Of a DNA stretch of 16,941 bases, positions 14,501-16,941 are shown one piece after another. Each line of letters starts with the position of its first letter. Position 1 is the stretch's first letter. The notes beneath the pieces were generated by a model. It had not been told where the DNA came from, searched no databases, and was given only the letters and a program-made list of their open reading frames with translations. The stretch comes from Puniceicoccales bacterium (lineage in GTDB: Bacteria > Verrucomicrobiota > Verrucomicrobiia > Opitutales > JAIRKQ01), in contig JAISBO010000059.1 of NCBI GenBank assembly GCA_031266155.1, positions 1 through 16,941 on the forward strand. Direction: 5' to 3'. Made by a program: the position numbers and the translations under genes.

Positions 14501-16002
14501 TGGGGATAGGTTCAGAGGTTCTTTCCGATGAAAGTAATTTTATACAGAAAAATGACAGCCTATACCAATTGACCAATAGCTATGCAGCTACGCTTTTCGC
14601 CCTGCAAGGGGAAAATTCGACACTGGCAGCCCAATATCCATGGTTGACCGACGCATCCGCTGCCTACCTCTTCAACGATGAAACTAACAGTGCTAGCGGG
14701 CTATTCATAGGAGAAAAGAGTGAAGAACAACAACCCGAGGAACCTCCTGAAGACTCCGATCCTGCGTCTGAAACTGAAGAACAACCTGAAGAACCTCCTG
14801 TAGACTCCGATCCTGCGTCTGAAACTGAAGAACAACCCGAGGAACCTCCTGTAGAACCTGGACTTGGGATAGGTGACCAATCTGGTTCCCTGAAGGAGGT
14901 TTATGTCAATATGGAGCTGGTATCCCTAGCGGTGACAGCCCATGACCTGCTTTCCAATGCCATTGCTAGTCGCCTGACAAATATCAAAGATTCACTCGCC
15001 GATCGTCCGGCAAGTACCAAAGACCCACTCGCCGATCACTCGACAAGTGCTGAAAACCCACTTACTGGTCACCCGACAAGTGCCGAAGACTCACTAGCCA
15101 ATCGCCTGACGGGCGTTAAAGACCCGCTCACCGACCTATTTGTCTACGCCGTCTATGACCACGCCCACCAGGATGAGCTCACCAAGTGGGGATATGACAG
15201 CAACATGGGTGGTTTCGTTTTGGGCATCGACAATGCTTGGGATCTTTCCACCGAAAAATATCTCCGCCTCGGTATTGCTTTCGGATATGTCGGTGGAAAG
15301 ACAGAATTTTTCGGGTCCACCTCTCTCCTCGAAGAATCCGCCAGGCATAACTTTTACATGATAGAACTTTTCGGCGCCCACGAATCCTACAACGACGAGC
15401 AATTAAGAACCAACGTTGCTCTTACCCTTGGCTATAGCCGCGGCAACGACAAGTTGCACAGGGTAAATTCTGAGCTCGGAACCTTCGACGCCAAGGTCCG
15501 GTCCAATAACATTTTCATCGGGCTGGATTTCGTCAAAAACCTGTATGTTTCCAAAGGTTTCCAGTACGGGCCGTGGCTCCGGGTGAACTATAGCCGCATC
15601 GCCCAGAAAAATCACGATGATTCGACAACGGCAGCCGTAGGCGCCCAACATGTTTCCGCCGTTAACCACAATTACCTCACCACCATTCTCGGACTCAACA
15701 TTGAAAGGGAACCCCTCGACTCGGAACATGTCGATAAAAGGTGGCTGTTTTCTTTGAAACTAGGATGGGAATACCAGGTGATGCGAAAACATACCGACGC
15801 TACCATCCTAATCGACAACCCCTTCGGCATCGGTAAAATCATACCCGCCTATGGCCAACCCGGCAAGCATGCCGCCGTCGGAGTCCTTGCAGCTTCCAAA
15901 AAGTTGAATGACAACTGGAACATCGTCGGTGCCTACATGGGAAGGTTTAACAGGCGTATTTCTGCCCACAGCCTTGCCTGCGGCATTCAGTACCTTTTCT
16001 AG
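11512..16002 (+). CDS. Giant autotransporter adhesin-like protein (type Va)
   Basis: The 1496-residue product begins with a signal peptide (MKNLKALGLVLFVCCNVPSP, cleavage probably after HA at about 24-25). The passenger (about 26-1040) is rich in Gly, Ala, Ser, Thr and Asn and carries about twelve imperfect repeats of 40-70 residues. Each has an (A/S)-x-V-(L/F/I)-G-A-S-C-x-S-G-like turn and a W-x-I-G-x-x-N-x-F strand, as expected of a beta-helix. A linker (about 1071-1208) has Pro/Glu repeats, then five 11-residue repeats. The last 290 residues form an autotransporter barrel (VYAVYDHAHQDELTKWGYDS onwards, many alternating aromatic strands) ending in Phe. It is exported by Sec and its barrel inserts in the outer membrane. 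A GAGG lies 3 nt before the ATG. Function probably adhesion or surface display; no protease motif is seen. Confidence 0.9.
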   Translation: MKNLKALGLVLFVCCNVPSPHIHAVDDSISTEEKVAKTWNGYNVNFSGSGSIAASPIAATISGNTTLTFGNAASVNSNLTTKFEMKGSDYLGASAPEYPLLSHIHATSNDASAVGIKLSGGVQLILTPSGFPCVITADYNPAPSATATYGGAVAAIGESVTTDAQNGSSTLLNTAVGLISGTENKVNTLVARGGLAASGGNYYGAATVVVGASLNTRHNAGTNTDAGVIVDNSGGNSWAIGDYNALIAYSGGTKSATGPDKYFGSAATVLGASCASSFNQGDTGHDSITPSNNVCGAEMSNITLEVEDHNLMEAYAGGYCTPLNTNDHYYGSTATVIGASCTLGGGGGTGPAKVTNMSLTIGEDNNFTAYGSAASTVLGASCDSVHKGSAAIVGVSLAEENGVMEWEIGNANHFKSCSGFSAAVFGASCNSGDLSNYDEAVVFGGKWTIGNNNTFEVYSGSSSAVLGSAYNSGNPNGLAGVGVYGAASRANNDNLSISPQGEEWTVGDSNIFISAAGASAAVFGSSAKSGNTGIHARVANAKWVIGRENTLATSAHYIAGADPAYLLFETMPKDNNHPYATASVLGTSCDSTNGRAEMSGVTLTMDRGNSLTASASTGSAGGSVASANVIGAATRGGASVANNMVVNMNGGQTLAAVAYSAGTSTVNVIGADNTDKGAGINDFGWRVGIFATGTEITDESNTIASAITESSRVNILGAKLENDWSIGSGIATATLGNSQGTETRAFALGNDFKIYIGGMADPANVNDGSTYGFASIPANGETNAVNILGAISKAAGSANANGSSLTVDSAWQANTYGPVQDIARIDIKGNGQWNVYEPTSGLPDIHVQSGVLHLARDDDSTEFNKVIGEIAGAMTYVDPITGISYKGSEGKVVINTDSYAWNGSSGGSLTLDTGHKLTLYVDSSQEGTTPSIEGISRPFRQVNGYVSIDAGLVDTLTFNGGKIDLANVIEAPETKTTGYWLIRSGANGSVASVAELLGIGSEVLSDESNFIQKNDSLYQLTNSYAATLFALQGENSTLAAQYPWLTDASAAYLFNDETNSASGLFIGEKSEEQQPEEPPEDSDPASETEEQPEEPPVDSDPASETEEQPEEPPVEPGLGIGDQSGSLKEVYVNMELVSLAVTAHDLLSNAIASRLTNIKDSLADRPASTKDPLADHSTSAENPLTGHPTSAEDSLANRLTGVKDPLTDLFVYAVYDHAHQDELTKWGYDSNMGGFVLGIDNAWDLSTEKYLRLGIAFGYVGGKTEFFGSTSLLEESARHNFYMIELFGAHESYNDEQLRTNVALTLGYSRGNDKLHRVNSELGTFDAKVRSNNIFIGLDFVKNLYVSKGFQYGPWLRVNYSRIAQKNHDDSTTAAVGAQHVSAVNHNYLTTILGLNIEREPLDSEHVDKRWLFSLKLGWEYQVMRKHTDATILIDNPFGIGKIIPAYGQPGKHAAVGVLAASKKLNDNWNIVGAYMGRFNRRISAHSLACGIQYLF
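12143..13890 (+). repeat. Imperfect passenger repeats with GASC-type turns
   Basis: GAS-type turns recur at about 12143, 12323, 12524, 12644, 12788, 12908, 13079, 13267, 13400, 13517, 13660 and 13876, spaced 117-216 bp. Those between 12323 and 12788, and the one at 13267, carry Cys (GASC or GTSC). From 12720 to 13170 they alternate with W-x-(I/V)-G-x-x-N segments. The pattern fits diverged beta-helix rungs. Confidence 0.7.
14722..14861 (+). repeat. 51-bp tandem repeats coding EEQPEEPPxDSDPASET
   Basis: Two full copies (14722-14775 with one extra Gln codon, 14776-14826) and a partial third (14827-14861) encode a 17-residue Pro/Glu unit. Nucleotide identity between copies is very high, so the expansion is recent. 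The units are in frame. Confidence 0.9.
14971..15135 (+). repeat. Five 33-bp tandem repeats in the autotransporter linker
   Basis: Five exact-length units encode 11-residue steps: RLTNIKDSLAD, RPASTKDPLAD, HSTSAENPLTG, HPTSAEDSLAN, RLTGVKDPLTD. They are more diverged than the 51-bp repeats and run right up to the barrel. They probably form a helical spacer. Confidence 0.88.
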
Positions 16003-16063
16003 AACACGACGGAACATAATCTGAAAATTTCATTTCCAAACTCAGATCCCATAAAAATCAACG

Positions 16064-16118
16064 GGGAAGATGGGAAAATAGAAGAGAAAAATCTCTTCGC
16101 CATCTTCCCTTGTTTTCC
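16064..16118. terminator. Intrinsic terminator after the autotransporter
   Basis: GGGAAGATGG (16064-16073) pairs perfectly with CCATCTTCCC (16100-16109), with an inner AAGAG/CTCTT stem, followed by TTGTTTTCCCC. It ends the autotransporter transcript. In reverse it is followed by CGTTGATTTTTATG, so it may also end the minus-strand gene on the other side of the insertion sequence. Confidence 0.8.
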
Positions 16119-16119
16119 C

Positions 16120-16795
16120 CTAGGTTCAGGATTCATAAATTCAAATAAAAGAGGAAAGAACAGGCGATAGAAATGGAAGAGAAGAAGGTATGGGCACAGC
16201 GGTTGTAGGGGGTGGCAATGGGGTGCCAATCCTTCAAGCTACCGAACATATTTTCAGTTTTGTGGTGTCGTTTATACAGATGCCAGCAGGCAATTCGCAT
16301 CCGGCCAATCTTTCAACATCTCCCTGGACCCAACTACGTTGTTGGTCAGGAGCAACATCACTGACAAAATGTAATTTGTTGGCTCTCCTTTGCTACATTC
16401 GATCTGCCACGGTGAAGCCCCCCTTCCTTAAACTTGCAGCCGTCCTGTGTACTTTCAAGTGGGGCACGTCCATCATCAGAATATTCGTACCTCCCTCTGT
16501 CAGCTTTTGCAAAATTCTGGCGAACACTCCTCCTTTGCTCCATCGAATAAAGCGATTATGAAACATCTTATGTGGACCATATTCCTTCGGCGCATCCTTC
16601 CATTTCAAACCATTGCGGAAAACATAGACGATTTCGCTGATCACTCTTTCGCCATCTCCCATAGGTTCCCTCTTGCTTTCGGAGAATACTTACCTATTTG
16701 CTCAAAGGCTTTTTCTTTTATCAGTTCCTTTTCTTGGCCTTTGACTTTCTCCATTCCTTTCTTCCCGTCAATCCTCTTTTACGAGTCCCGCCTAG
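16120..16795. mobile_element. Dead IS5-family insertion sequence
   Basis: The element contains the broken transposase at 16133-16754. Imperfect terminal inverted repeats GGATTCATAAA (16129-16139) and GGACTCGTAAA on the other strand (16778-16788) match at 9 of 11 positions, and CTAG occurs just outside both (16120-16123 and 16792-16795), a possible target duplication. Exact ends are uncertain by a few bases. Confidence 0.6.
16133..16754 (-). pseudogene. IS5-family transposase, frameshifted and internally deleted
   Basis: The minus strand holds pieces of one IS5-type DDE transposase in three frames. ATG 16754 opens MEKVKGQEKELIKEKAFEQI...SPKARG. A frameshift near 16680 leads to RVISEIVYVFRNGLKWKDAP, then EYGPHKMFHNRFIRW and MMDVPHLKVHRTAAS, which contains the first catalytic Asp. 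A second shift near 16385 gives a KGEPTNYILSV...DANCLLA part. Then about 45 residues, including the second catalytic Asp region, are missing at about 16275-16285. The sequence resumes with LYKRHHKTENMFGSLKDW (third catalytic Glu) and IATPYNRCAHTFFSSISIA and ends at TGA 16133. It cannot encode an active transposase. Confidence 0.88.
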
Positions 16796-16941
16796 GCGAT
16801 TCTCCAATCAACCATGTTAAGCCGTAGGGAATTGATTCTATTCCAGGTTTCCCGAGTGACCGCTATGAGCAAATCTAAGGGTACATGTACGGGAGGAATG
16901 TTGTGGGCACCATTCCAACCGATGGTGAGAATTCGCTTCGA
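16792..16941 (-). CDS. 3' end of an unidentified gene (5' part off window)
   Basis: On the minus strand a frame is open from the right edge to a TAG at 16792-16794, giving 49 C-terminal residues with segments GWNGAHNIPPVHVPLDLL and TRETWNRINSLRLNMVDW. It is not recognised. It has the amphipathic character of a real soluble protein C-terminus. The stop codon falls within the CTAG at the edge of the insertion sequence, so the element may have landed on the gene's own stop codon or cut the gene short. Confidence 0.45.
   Translation of the reverse strand, partial: SKRILTIGWNGAHNIPPVHVPLDLLIAVTRETWNRINSLRLNMVDWRIA

Noticed and set aside
16190..16561. 123-codon plus-strand frame
   Set aside because: It is antisense to the transposase remnant, whose pieces match IS5-family sequence throughout.
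1..16941. tRNA genes, CRISPR arrays, integrases or complete phage genes
   Set aside because: None seen: no spaced direct repeats, no tRNA-like T-loop and acceptor sequences, and no integrase motifs.

Overview
The window looks like part of a Gram-negative chromosome with moderately low GC. It is probably from the PVC group, most likely Verrucomicrobiota and perhaps Opitutae/Puniceicoccales. The reasons are a PpiD-like anchored periplasmic protein with an FTIGAAPGIG segment after its membrane helix, a short RecO-like protein, a Tgt with Chlamydia-like sequence features, and an autotransporter with an outer-membrane beta-barrel. The taxonomic call rests on remembered family features, not on a search. 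Strong Shine-Dalgarno sequences are rare here, and several genes have a -10 hexamer only a few bases before their start codon, which suggests leaderless or near-leaderless transcripts.

Layout. 1-1970: two paralogous minus-strand genes for unrecognised membrane-associated proteins, the first cut by the window edge, each preceded by the same conserved AT-rich block. 1970-2370: mostly decayed DNA with a short gene remnant. 2373-4194: minus-strand genes cutA, a RecO-like gene and a sugar-phosphate nucleotidyltransferase. 4262-5284: divergent pgsA followed by the RNase P RNA gene. 5409-6456: an overlapping-style ExbB/ExbD-like pair that lacks the usual proton-path residues. 6457-7097: a structured intergenic region and a small, well-expressed-looking gene of unknown function. 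7127-8335 (minus): tgt, divergent from a HIT-family gene (8432-8782). 8875-10576 (minus): a PpiD-like periplasmic chaperone gene and, downstream of it, a 12-residue Cys/Gly/Lys micro-ORF with an excellent ribosome binding site and a terminator. 10852-11271: a small excisionase-type HTH protein preceded by a perfect 16-bp palindrome. 11512-16002: a 1496-residue autotransporter with a repetitive passenger, two kinds of tandem repeat in the linker, and a C-terminal barrel. 16120-16795: a dead IS5-type insertion sequence (frameshifts, internal deletion). 16792-16941: the 3' end of another minus-strand gene.

How the parts fit: most genes are housekeeping (phospholipid synthesis, tRNA modification, tRNA processing, nucleotide hydrolysis, metal tolerance, envelope protein folding). 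The accessory part is the paralogous membrane proteins at the left, the autotransporter, and the IS remnant. Queuine-type residues in Tgt, a surface autotransporter and possible host-directed membrane proteins would suit a host-associated bacterium, but that is inference.
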